Of a stretch of 42,781 nucleotides of DNA, positions 25,673 through 34,408 are shown in pieces. Where the stretch lies: positions 1 through 42,781 of the IMG/VR virus record IMGVR_UViG_3300042288_000230; one strand, given 5' to 3'. A program made the translations under genes and the position numbers. A model generated the notes under the pieces. The model worked only from the letters and a program-made list of their open reading frames with translations. It made no database searches and was not told where the DNA came from. The stretch is from a virus. How positions within the stretch are numbered: position 1 is the first letter of the stretch; the number at the start of each line of letters is the position of its first letter.

Positions 25673-26415
25673 TACTTACTATCCGTCATGGATATGGTGC
25701 CGCGCCAAGTCGTTCCACCGTCGTTGGTAATGAATACCAAGACATCGGTGCCGGCAGCCGTCAGGGTAGGAACAGCGCCATAAGGCCAATCAACAGCCGC
25801 AGGCCATGTCTGTGTAAAAGCGCCGCCATTCGTGAGGACCATGATAAAGCCGCACCCTGAGCCGCTTGTGGCAGGGTTGCTAAAGGTCCAGGTGACGTTT
25901 CCGGTACAGGTGGCTGTGACATAGTTCCCAACCTCCAGGTTGACGGTCGTAGCGCCTGTGATGTTGCCTAGGGCGTTAACCGTGAGGGAATAGTCCTTCA
26001 CCTTGGGGCGAATGACTTCGTTGTCCTGGAAGTTATTGGTGCTTGAGAAGCTGTTAGCGTCTGCAAGACCTGGAACAGCAAGGCTGCTACGAGCACCAGA
26101 GGCTGAAGTGCTATTAGTGCCGCCATTAGCGACGGCAAGCGTGCCGGCAATGGTAATGGTCCCTGAGGTTGTGATCGGGCCGCCAGAGGTCGTTAAACCT
26201 GTTGTGCCGCCCGATACAGCTACGCTTGAGACGGTCGCTGTGGAATTGTTGCCATTGGCAACCAGGAAGACGTTACCGGAGTTGTCCTTTGAGTACAGCT
26301 TTCTGTCGGTGACGTTGAGAAACAATTCCGCGACCTGAAGCTGTCCAGCGGTCGCTTGGGTTGTTGCGGTAGTCGAATAAAAAAGCTGGATCGGGGTTCC
26401 GGTAGCGCTTGCCAT
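25672..26415 (-). CDS. Tail-fibre protein with NGGTN segment
   Basis: A 247-residue protein. The N-terminus (GTPIQLFYSTTATTQATAGQ, LYSKDNSGNVF) looks like a fibre attachment part; LAVANGGTNSTSASGARSSL at about 92-110 is the NGGTG-type tail-fibre motif shared with the proteins at 33230 and 34409. The C-terminal half is beta-rich (VTATCTGNVTWTFSNPATSG and VLVFITNDGGTTWRGT), like a small lectin or knob. It is a probable short fibre; binding is unproven. Confidence 0.68.
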   Translation of the reverse strand: MASATGTPIQLFYSTTATTQATAGQLQVAELFLNVTDRKLYSKDNSGNVFLVANGNNSTATVSSVAVSGGTTGLTTSGGPITTSGTITIAGTLAVANGGTNSTSASGARSSLAVPGLADANSFSSTNNFQDNEVIRPKVKDYSLTVNALGNITGATTVNLEVGNYVTATCTGNVTWTFSNPATSGSGCGFIMVLTNGGAFTQTWPAAVDWPYGAVPTLTAAGTDVLVFITNDGGTTWRGTISMTDSK

Positions 26416-26418
26416 GAT

Positions 26419-26553
26419 TTATTCCGCAGGAGTCTCCTGGTTCTGAGCCTGAGTGGCAATCTTCCCAATCAGGTTGGCCACCTCAACATAAGGCCGCTGT
26501 CCAAGAGCGTTGAGGATTTGATTGACTTCATCCAAAGTCAGTTCGATAGTCAT
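26419..26553 (-). CDS. Small tail-region protein (44 aa)
   Basis: A 44-residue frame starting MTIELTLDEVNQILNALGQR, then PYVEVANLIGKIATQAQNQE. This is the pattern of very short proteins often encoded near phage tail-fibre genes (one helical hairpin, LxxDEVNxxLNALG..PY). The ATG overlaps the upstream stop (ATGA at 26550-26553). A chaperone or assembly role is a guess. Confidence 0.65.
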   Translation of the reverse strand: MTIELTLDEVNQILNALGQRPYVEVANLIGKIATQAQNQETPAE

Positions 26554-26867
26554 AGGGTATCTCCAAAGGTTTCCGCAGCGCTATCCACAGCACCGCTAAG
26601 GTCGATAGTTTGCACGGGTTCGACCGGAATTTCCACTAACTGGGGTTTGTCAGCCACTTCGTGAATGGTCACGGTCCTGCCGTTAATCACTGGAGCGCAG
26701 CCCACAAGGACTTGCGTCTGAGGATCGTAGTCGGGTGTCACAACCTCATAAACGTCGTGCTCTTCTAGCCATTCAGGGGTTCCTGATGGCGGAAAGACGT
26801 TCGAGATGAACATTGCTTCAAGAGCGCCAGTGTTTACGATCCTGCCATCTTTGATGATTGCGTACAT
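26550..26867 (-). CDS. Putative tail-fibre-associated or assembly protein
   Basis: A 105-residue protein starting MYAIIKDGRIVNTGALEAMF. The N-terminal pattern (MYAIIKDGxI and a later PEWLEEHDVYEVVTP) resembles small proteins encoded after phage tail-fibre genes that help fold or decorate fibres. It has no membrane segment. It lies directly after the LamG fibre gene with two bases between. Confidence 0.6.
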   Translation of the reverse strand: MYAIIKDGRIVNTGALEAMFISNVFPPSGTPEWLEEHDVYEVVTPDYDPQTQVLVGCAPVINGRTVTIHEVADKPQLVEIPVEPVQTIDLSGAVDSAAETFGDTL

Positions 26868-26869
26868 GA

Positions 26870-29800
26870 TTAGCCTATTGGGAAAGGTCCGGTGGGGGAT
26901 GAGGTAACGTTTCTTACATAACCTGGGGTGATTCGCACACCTTGAACGTAACCGCTAAGCCAGTTTTGATATGCAGTTGATCCCGCGTTACGCCCAACCA
27001 TAAGCGTTTGCGCTGATGTGAATGTTGCGGTTTGAGTAACCGCTCCAGAACTTGAGCCAACTAAACTCCCATCAATATAGAGCTTAAGGTTTCCTGCTGA
27101 TGTGCCGCTTCTTGTTACTGCAAAATAATGCCAAGCATTTATAGATACTGACAAACCAGTGACTTGCAAAACCGTTGTAAAGTTTAGGTTTAAGAAATAT
27201 TCAGTTATAACCCCACCAACTATTCTAATGAACCAAGAAAACTCTGGATTAGGTACTCCAACGGCCGCACAAGACATAATAGTCCCGTATTTTTCAGCGT
27301 CAGCACTTCTTCCTGCGTTAATTGGATAAACCCACGCCTCCATCGTGAAGTCACCGTTCAAACTAAAGACGGGAGAACTTCGGCTTATTAAATGATTTCC
27401 ATCCCCGCTTAAATAAATACTGCCCGGACCCCACTTAGCCTGCACTGTGCTGACCTGAGCATTTGCCACCGTCTCCAAGTTATTCTTACCCGTCGCATCG
27501 ACAATCCCGCCGCCAGTGAAGTTGAGCAGGAGGGAGGTGTTGGGTATTGCAGTGGGTGGAGCAGTGGGGACTACGATGTTGGTTTGGGTGGGGTCGTATG
27601 GAGTGGAGCCAACAATTAAACGAACTCCGGCTATATATCCGGTCACATCCCCGCCATTAGATGGGTCAAGCCTACCGATAGCAGAAGTCAAGCCGCTGAA
27701 GTTTGTTGAGATCGTTGCCGCTCCAGTGCTTGACCGCTCCCCATTAAGAAACACGGTTGTTTGATTGGATGCGTTACGACAAGCAACAACGTGATACCAA
27801 GTATTGGCTTGCAGTGCAGGGACTGTGAAGTTGTTATTAGCTACGTTGTATTGACTGACATTAATAGTAGTGCTGGTCATGCGAATGTCTAACGCACTGT
27901 TATAACCAGAAGTAGCAACAACACCCAACGGCGCTTTGAATGTTGAAAACCCGTTTAAGCTGTAGATCCAAAACTCGTAGCAAAAAGCACCTGATCCAGC
28001 GGCAGTGCCGGTCCAAGTTAGATAATCCGCAGGAGCCGTCCCATCAAAATACCCACTCCCGCCCGTGACCAGTGGAGACGATTGCGTTGCCGGGGCGAAG
28101 GGGGAGAAGGCTTGGACTAGGGGTCCGTTATTTGGCGTGATGGTGAAGTTGTTTGAACTTGCGTCACGAAACCGGTTTGATTGGCATGTAAGGAGTGACA
28201 CCGTACCGGTAATTGAACTCGCTACGTTTGTGCCAGTAGTACCGACAGACGAAATAGTGAGTGCAGCATCTGGAGGTGTGAAATTCCCGGTGTAAATCGC
28301 TTGGCTCTTGATGATGCGAACGTTTGATATGTACCCAGTAAAGCATCCATTACTGCCATCTACGGAGAAACCTTTTGCGATCTGAAAGCCGCCGCCCGTA
28401 AGGTCAATTGAATCCGACGATGTTGGAGATCCGTACTGCGTTCCGTTAATGAAAAACCGAAGCGTCGTACCTTGTCGCGTAACTGCAATATGCACCCATG
28501 TATTAGTCGATACGGTAGATGTTGCGCTATAACTTGTTGTCCCGTTTGTTAACTTTAATGTTCCCGTATTATCCAAACGAAGGGTCCAGCCCGAAGGAGT
28601 TGATGCTCCACCTAAAACCCCAGCATATGGTTTTTGTGTCGGACCGTTTACAAATGCTTCAATTGAAAAATCGCCCGTCCCGAGTTGCAGTGGCGAACCG
28701 CTTGGACCGGTAAGCGAATCATCGGAACCATCAAAATAATTCCCCCACCCCGTAGGACTGAACGGGCTGAACGTCCCTTGGGTCGTATTACCATTCTTCG
28801 TAACGATGAACTCGTTAGGACTGCTATCTATAAATCCGATGTTTTGTGATGCTGCGCGGGTCTGGAGGGTGAGGAGTTGGGTGTTGGTGACAGGCTGAAG
28901 CGGAGCGACTGGGCCTCCGGCGGGAGGAACGATAGCGGTGCCAACAACATATCGAATGTTGCACATATATCCCGCAAATAAGTCTGAACCTGTATAGCCG
29001 GAACCAATATACAAAGCGCCACCTGCGCTACCGGCACCCCATGTAGCCGTCCCAGAAGCTGTTCCGTTTAAGTAAAACGTAATGGCGTTTGCATTACAAA
29101 CAATCGCAAGGTGACTCCATTCATTAACCTTAACAGTCGCTGTTGAAGCAAAGTTGCTGTTGCCAAATTGGATAATTCGCAATAAACCGCTTGCAAGATA
29201 AATGGAATGCCCCGTAGACGATGCGTTTGTTGTATTGCTGGATAACACGTTAGATGACAAAGATGTTGGGTAAACAAAACATTCCCAAGTCCATGTCGTG
29301 TTGGACTCAATGCGATAAGCAGAGCTACTTGCTATGCTTAAATAATCTGCGGCGGTTCCAGTTCCAGCCCCATCAAAATACCCCGCGCCGGTCGTGAAGT
29401 CGGTAGATACGAAAGGCGAGTTGTCGGTGACTTTGGTAGTGCCATTGACTGAGCTAAGGGTTTTCCCGGTTGCGTCAAGAAAGCGGTTGCTCTGACAAGT
29501 TAAAAGCAGTGTGTTTGCGTCAGATTGATATGGCGTCGTTGGAACGCTGATCGTTCGCGCCACGTTGGAATAGCGAACATTGGAAAGATAACCCTGAATG
29601 TTGTACGGCGAAACATAATTAACGCCGCCGATCATAATTGTGTTTGCTGGCAATGACGCTGTACTCGTCCCTTTTGCTACTGCAACGCCATCAATATAAA
29701 GCGTTGTTTGATTTGTTCCGGTGCCGCTTCTGACCACTGCAATGTGATACCACTGACCTACGTTTGGCGTCCAAGAATAAGAAATAATAGTTGCGCCTGG

Positions 29801-30316
29801 GTCAGAAAATCTAAGAGTATTTCCAGACGAAGGTTTATCAAGTGTTATGCCAGCGGTAACAGAAGTTCCTTGATAAAACAGCGTTTGGTTGCCAGTCCAC
29901 GCGTCAAAATTTGCAAATAATTCAACAGTAAAGTTACCAGTGCCTATGGCAAATGATGCGTCAGAAGCAAATACCAGATTTGACGTTGAGGATGCAAAAT
30001 AATTGCTGTAATTTGCCCCGCCATACGGACTAAACGGCCTGGGCGACACATCCCCATTCGGCGTGACCAAGAAGTTGTTGGTACTTGCGTCCGAGTTGTA
30101 GGCCAGAGGCTGTGTCATCGCCTGTGGGCCTGTCGTGTTGGGGACGTTGCCTTGTAGTAGCAGGGTCGTGTAGTTGAAATATGGGTCGCGCTGGAACGGC
30201 CACTGATTGTTGCGCTGATAAACAAGCTGGTCTTTGAGTGACCAGACGCCCTGAGCCGATGATTGCGTGGGCGTGACGTTTGGTAGCTTGATGATGTTGC
30301 CGGGGAATCGGGACAT
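26870..30316 (-). CDS. Large tail fibre with about five LamG-like domains
   Basis: About 1148 residues from the ATG at 30316, which follows AGGA by six bases; the in-frame ATG at 30403 lies in the upstream gene. The N-terminus has PTQSSAQGVWSLKDQLVY, a tag also found in the next fibre gene. Then come about five Laminin-G/concanavalin-like domains. Each has a YFDG or YLSG strand, a WTWECFVYP-like tryptophan strand, an LYIDG strand and a GY(I/L/M)xxVR strand, separated by LLTCQSNRFxDAS linkers. Such folds bind sugars. The repeats suggest a long multivalent adhesin. Sugar binding is inferred from the fold, not shown. Confidence 0.78.
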   Translation of the reverse strand: MSRFPGNIIKLPNVTPTQSSAQGVWSLKDQLVYQRNNQWPFQRDPYFNYTTLLLQGNVPNTTGPQAMTQPLAYNSDASTNNFLVTPNGDVSPRPFSPYGGANYSNYFASSTSNLVFASDASFAIGTGNFTVELFANFDAWTGNQTLFYQGTSVTAGITLDKPSSGNTLRFSDPGATIISYSWTPNVGQWYHIAVVRSGTGTNQTTLYIDGVAVAKGTSTASLPANTIMIGGVNYVSPYNIQGYLSNVRYSNVARTISVPTTPYQSDANTLLLTCQSNRFLDATGKTLSSVNGTTKVTDNSPFVSTDFTTGAGYFDGAGTGTAADYLSIASSSAYRIESNTTWTWECFVYPTSLSSNVLSSNTTNASSTGHSIYLASGLLRIIQFGNSNFASTATVKVNEWSHLAIVCNANAITFYLNGTASGTATWGAGSAGGALYIGSGYTGSDLFAGYMCNIRYVVGTAIVPPAGGPVAPLQPVTNTQLLTLQTRAASQNIGFIDSSPNEFIVTKNGNTTQGTFSPFSPTGWGNYFDGSDDSLTGPSGSPLQLGTGDFSIEAFVNGPTQKPYAGVLGGASTPSGWTLRLDNTGTLKLTNGTTSYSATSTVSTNTWVHIAVTRQGTTLRFFINGTQYGSPTSSDSIDLTGGGFQIAKGFSVDGSNGCFTGYISNVRIIKSQAIYTGNFTPPDAALTISSVGTTGTNVASSITGTVSLLTCQSNRFRDASSNNFTITPNNGPLVQAFSPFAPATQSSPLVTGGSGYFDGTAPADYLTWTGTAAGSGAFCYEFWIYSLNGFSTFKAPLGVVATSGYNSALDIRMTSTTINVSQYNVANNNFTVPALQANTWYHVVACRNASNQTTVFLNGERSSTGAATISTNFSGLTSAIGRLDPSNGGDVTGYIAGVRLIVGSTPYDPTQTNIVVPTAPPTAIPNTSLLLNFTGGGIVDATGKNNLETVANAQVSTVQAKWGPGSIYLSGDGNHLISRSSPVFSLNGDFTMEAWVYPINAGRSADAEKYGTIMSCAAVGVPNPEFSWFIRIVGGVITEYFLNLNFTTVLQVTGLSVSINAWHYFAVTRSGTSAGNLKLYIDGSLVGSSSGAVTQTATFTSAQTLMVGRNAGSTAYQNWLSGYVQGVRITPGYVRNVTSSPTGPFPIG

Positions 30317-30324
30317 GCCTGTTC

Positions 30325-32829
30325 CTATCGTGCAAGACTGAGTCTGAAAGGATATTCTGCGAAAGCGGCGTAGATGTAGGTATTGCTTGATCCATTGGTC
30401 CACGAATCAGAATTTCGCAGCTTAAAACCGTTTGAAAGAATGTCGATGTCCAACGTTGATCCTATGGTGGCCTCACTACTAGAAAGATCTGGGCATAGCA
30501 CAGTATCTGCCACGTTATAAATGTTCCTTGCTGTATCCCACAGAACCCATGAGGACCCAGAGGTGTTTGTCCTTTTGATTAGGAGAAACGCAGGCCTGAA
30601 CCCGAGATAAACAAACGTACCATCCGCCGAGCCATTGCCGGTATACGAACCAAATGCGCTGAAGCCGGGAATGGCGGCGAAGCAGTAGGCGACGTAAGTT
30701 GCACCAGAAGTATTTGGCGTTAAATTAGATCCCAATGAAAATACATTTAATGTCGGGGCCGTGCTGTTAAATACATCAGTAACACTTGTTTGAGCTATCG
30801 TGTCATTTAACTTGAGGATATAAGCCCACGATGAAAGACTGCTATGGCCAACGATCCAATCTTTTACGATTGACCGGCTTTTTAAAATAATCATGGAAGG
30901 GGCAACTCCCAACCCATGACCTACCGTAGCATTGGCTCCCGTGCCCGTATAGGTCACCACACTGAACCCAGACGATGGATTAGCCCTTACTGAGCTTGTA
31001 ATGGTTCCTTGTGTATTACTGACCGTTGAGCCGCCTGCATTCCAGCACCAAGCAACCATTGAATACCCTGATCCATTCCAGTCACCTGCCGATCCAACAG
31101 TGAAACCGTCCACGTTAAACGAAGTTAATGCAGTCGTTAAAGATCCTTGCAACGCAGTATCGTTTGAATAAAGCTGGCTATTAGTGCCGCGTACAGCGTC
31201 TGTTAGGTTGTGCCACTGTGTACCAGTCCTGTTTTTTACCCAAACCAGATCAGGCTGAAATCCAACACCCGTGATGCTCTGCGTTGCCCCAGTACCGTTA
31301 TACAGCACTGTATTGAAGTAATTATCAGCCTGATTGGTGGATGTCTGACCAATAGCAGGAGCCGAAAGATTCGTCGTGCAAAGGGCTTTGAATCCTGTTG
31401 GTGCGGTATAAGCGAAGGGGCGTTGGCCGAAGTTAAAAATAATTGTTGCAGCCGATACACTGCTATTTGCTATAGCAAACGGGAAATAAGTCGCTCCGCT
31501 TGCTGGCGTGTATGACACGGAAGATCCGTACGCAACGCCGTTTTTATAAAACTGCATTGAATTGGCATCGGCATTCCATGCAACACCAATTAAATCATTC
31601 GTCGTATATCCGGGCAATCCGCTTTGAGAAGTAGATCCATTTGCATAAATGAATGTGTTGTCAACTCTAACATTGACTTCGGAAGAGCCGCCGTAAGGAA
31701 GTCCCACGGATATGCCAATAGATGGTACGGCAACCGTCCCAATTACTTCCCAATACCATTTACCAGACGCAGGCAATCCAAAAGTACCTGTCACACCAAA
31801 ATAAGAGCCGGTCCCAAAAGCTACCTGCAAGTTCCCGTCAGAATAAGTTTTTGTTACCCCTCCGCTAAATCCCGGAACTCCAGTGCCAAGCGGATTCAGC
31901 GTACAGTAATTCCCCCTCACCTCACCGCCAAGGCCCGTATCTGTGCCGTACAGACTTGGCACATCCAGTAAGGAATCGTTGCCTGATCCTGCTGTTACTG
32001 AGAAGTTATTAGGCGTCCAGTTGTTGCCATTGCCACTAGCGTCGTAACCAAGCGCCGTTGTGGTTGAGTTGTTCGTAAAGGGCAGTCTAAAGCCGTTGGT
32101 GCCGTAGGTTCCGGTGTAACGCTTGGGAACCCATACGCCTGTTTGTGCGTCGGTTTCGCCGAAGGAAGATGGGGTTAAAGCTTGGCCGTCAACGAAGTTG
32201 ACCTCGGCCATGTAGCCGTTGAAATAGGACGTATTCCCGCCGATGTAGTGAGCGGCCGTGCTATTGATCGCGCTTTGTGCGTTTAGCGGAATTGAGTTGC
32301 CAGTCGTAGAGGCTGTGATCAAGGAGCCATTTACATATAGCCTTAACCTATCCGCCGCAGTTCCGTTGGTTGTGTCCCAAGTCGCTACGATGTGATACCA
32401 AGCAGAAGGGTCGCGGTAAACAGCAGTTGTCAGGACATAATAATCCGCACCAGTGCCGTTGTAATTTTCTACAATGATCTTTTGGCTTGAGTCACCATTA
32501 CTGAATCGGATGCTATTTGAATTGACGCCGCTTGTGCCGTTTGCTCCAAACAAAATATTCTGGGTGTCAGTGACAGAACTGCGCTTGACCCATCCGCTCC
32601 AAGTCCACGTTGTCCTACTCCCGTCTGCTGCTGGCGTCCTATTCAGATATGTTGAATCCGCACTGTTAAACCTCAAGCTCCGCTGGATCACATTAGGCGG
32701 CAGAGGCCATGCGTTCTGTACCTGTGCAGAGGCTTGCTGCTCAAGCTCCCAGACACCTTGTGCCGACGATTGAGTCGGCAGTGTTGGGGCAGACGTGATA
32801 TAGCTGCCTAAGTAGCGGTCTAAGCCCAT
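30325..32829 (-). CDS. Tail fibre with LamG, SPRY-like and DUF7483-like parts
   Basis: An 834-residue protein. The N-terminus (PTQSSAQGVWELEQQASAQV) shares the docking tag of the neighbouring LamG fibre. Residues about 50-215 form a LamG domain (RSLRFNSADSTYLNRTP, DRLRLYVNGSLI, FNGYMAEVNFVDGQ). About 335-480 look like a SPRY or B30.2 domain (WYWEVIGTVAVPSIGISVGL, IGVAWNADANSMQFYKNGVA). The last 340 residues (FQPDLVWVKNRTGTQWHNLT, VVTYTGTGANATVGHGLG, PSMIILKSRS) match the marine-phage DUF7483-type module. An adhesin with several recognition parts is the likely role. It is followed eight bases later by the second LamG fibre. Confidence 0.75.
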   Translation of the reverse strand: MGLDRYLGSYITSAPTLPTQSSAQGVWELEQQASAQVQNAWPLPPNVIQRSLRFNSADSTYLNRTPAADGSRTTWTWSGWVKRSSVTDTQNILFGANGTSGVNSNSIRFSNGDSSQKIIVENYNGTGADYYVLTTAVYRDPSAWYHIVATWDTTNGTAADRLRLYVNGSLITASTTGNSIPLNAQSAINSTAAHYIGGNTSYFNGYMAEVNFVDGQALTPSSFGETDAQTGVWVPKRYTGTYGTNGFRLPFTNNSTTTALGYDASGNGNNWTPNNFSVTAGSGNDSLLDVPSLYGTDTGLGGEVRGNYCTLNPLGTGVPGFSGGVTKTYSDGNLQVAFGTGSYFGVTGTFGLPASGKWYWEVIGTVAVPSIGISVGLPYGGSSEVNVRVDNTFIYANGSTSQSGLPGYTTNDLIGVAWNADANSMQFYKNGVAYGSSVSYTPASGATYFPFAIANSSVSAATIIFNFGQRPFAYTAPTGFKALCTTNLSAPAIGQTSTNQADNYFNTVLYNGTGATQSITGVGFQPDLVWVKNRTGTQWHNLTDAVRGTNSQLYSNDTALQGSLTTALTSFNVDGFTVGSAGDWNGSGYSMVAWCWNAGGSTVSNTQGTITSSVRANPSSGFSVVTYTGTGANATVGHGLGVAPSMIILKSRSIVKDWIVGHSSLSSWAYILKLNDTIAQTSVTDVFNSTAPTLNVFSLGSNLTPNTSGATYVAYCFAAIPGFSAFGSYTGNGSADGTFVYLGFRPAFLLIKRTNTSGSSWVLWDTARNIYNVADTVLCPDLSSSEATIGSTLDIDILSNGFKLRNSDSWTNGSSNTYIYAAFAEYPFRLSLAR

Positions 32830-33212
32830 TATGGTGCCGTGATCGCTTCGTAAGAGGCAACAAACTCAAGTGCGCTTGCAGTGCCGACTGTAGCCACAAT
32901 TGATTGCGTCTGGTCGATATAAAGCGCAGTGGTCTTGTCAACAAGCACAAGCGTCGAGTTGGCAGGCACCGTGATCTGATAAGCGATCCGGTAAGCCGTA
33001 CCGCCACCACTGATTGCCGAGTTAACCGACAGCGTTACCGTCGCAGCAGCCGAAGTCACATTAGATGCCGTGATGAAATCAACCCGATGAACGACATTAC
33101 CTGTGGCCGTAGGCGTTAGAGCCGTCCACGTTGTAGCGCTTGTCGTAGAGGGGATCAGGTAGCTGGTACTACCTGTGATCGTTGATACGTTAACAATATT
33201 TGGAGCTGCCAT
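32829..33212 (-). CDS. Small beta-rich structural protein
   Basis: A 127-residue Ala/Thr/Val-rich protein starting MAAPNIVNVSTITGSTSYLI. It alternates short strands (HRVDFITASNVTSAAATVTL, ITVPANSTLVLVDKTTALYI) and ends EFVASYEAITAP, like a compact jelly-roll or decoration protein. Its stop overlaps the next start by one base. GGAAAGG precedes the ATG. The exact role (fibre base, head or tail decoration) is unknown. Confidence 0.62.
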   Translation of the reverse strand: MAAPNIVNVSTITGSTSYLIPSTTSATTWTALTPTATGNVVHRVDFITASNVTSAAATVTLSVNSAISGGGTAYRIAYQITVPANSTLVLVDKTTALYIDQTQSIVATVGTASALEFVASYEAITAP

Positions 33213-33229
33213 GATTAAAAACCTTTCCG

Positions 33230-34399
33230 CTAGAACCCAAAAATCATTGACATAGCGATTGCTTTGCCTGTTGTAATGCCACCGCCGCCACCTGCTGCAT
33301 CAATCGTGATCGTGCCATTACCATTCGTGATGGTGATGTTTGTTCCTGCAGTAAGTGTCGCCTTGCTTAAGCCCCCTGTGGCGGTGTTACCGATCAGCAG
33401 TTGGCCATTCGTATAGCTGGTCTGCCCTGTACCGCCGTTGCCAAAGGCTAATGTGCCCGTTACCCCTGTCGTCAGTGGAAGGCCCGTCGCATTGGTTAGC
33501 GTACCGCCCGAGGGCGTTCCTAAGGCGCCGCCATTGACAACAAATGCGCCTGCAGTGCCTACGTTCACGCCAAGGGCTGTAACGACGCCGGTCCCTGTTG
33601 TTACTGTCGAAGGTGCGGCTCCCGCTCCACCACCAACCATGAGGGCGTTAAGCGTAAGGGCTGCAGAGCTTGCAATCGACGTACCTGCGGAGAAGTAAGG
33701 AATACCGCCCGAATTACCCGCTGTAAGCCCTGTGCCGCCGTTAGTGACTGCAAGCGTTCCTGCTACCGTAACAGCGCCAGAAGTGGGTGTTGATGGCGTT
33801 AAGCCTGTGGTGCCAAACGTAATGCTTGATAAGGCCGAAGCTGGCGCAGTGCTCTGCCAAGTCGTGCCGTTGGACGTTAAGACATTCCCGTTGGATCCTG
33901 GCGCAACAAACTGAACGGCTGCCGTTCCGCTACCAAGAATGACGTTGTTAGCCGCCAGAGAAGTTGCCCCAGTGCCGCCATTGGCTACAGGAAGCGTCCC
34001 AGTCGCTGAAGAAACGTTGACCGTGCCTAGGGTCTGCTTGAGTGAGCCGAAGCTGTCAAACGTGCCTTCAAGGCTCCAGGTATCGTTTGGATTCAGGGTA
34101 ACTCGAGCGATCGTCCGCTGTGTGCCGTTGTTGTCGTACTTAACAATGACAGTATTAGCGACTGTGTCCTTGTTCTCGATCGTGATCTTTTTGATGATCC
34201 GTCGATAACCAGAAGCGGGAGCCGCGACAACAGTGACATCAGTCGTGCCGTTCAGGGCGCCATCGTTTGCGCCTTCAGCGAAGACCACGCCATTGTTGTC
34301 AGCGTAAGAAGCCGTGAAGTCCGGATTGGTCGTCGTGGCCACCCCGGCCATACTGACCTGGATGGTTTTTAGGGTGCTGTCAAGAACAAGAGTTGTCAT
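33230..34399 (-). CDS. Tail-fibre protein with NGGTG repeats
   Basis: A 389-residue protein. The first 130 residues form a beta domain (LVLDSTLKTIQVSMAGVATT, YRRIIKKITIENKDTVANTV, TWSLEGTFDSFG) likely to attach to the tail. Three NGGTG units follow (PVANGGTGATSLAANN, AVTNGGTGLTAG, AFGNGGTGQTSYTNGQLL), each starting a repeated shaft-like segment, and the protein ends TITIDAAGGGGGITTGKAIA. The same tail unit (GGGGG plus a short hydrophobic end) closes the next fibre protein, suggesting a shared C-terminal trimer tip. Ten bases separate the two genes. Confidence 0.72.
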   Translation of the reverse strand: MTTLVLDSTLKTIQVSMAGVATTTNPDFTASYADNNGVVFAEGANDGALNGTTDVTVVAAPASGYRRIIKKITIENKDTVANTVIVKYDNNGTQRTIARVTLNPNDTWSLEGTFDSFGSLKQTLGTVNVSSATGTLPVANGGTGATSLAANNVILGSGTAAVQFVAPGSNGNVLTSNGTTWQSTAPASALSSITFGTTGLTPSTPTSGAVTVAGTLAVTNGGTGLTAGNSGGIPYFSAGTSIASSAALTLNALMVGGGAGAAPSTVTTGTGVVTALGVNVGTAGAFVVNGGALGTPSGGTLTNATGLPLTTGVTGTLAFGNGGTGQTSYTNGQLLIGNTATGGLSKATLTAGTNITITNGNGTITIDAAGGGGGITTGKAIAMSMIFGF

Positions 34400-34408
34400 G
34401 TTCGCCTC

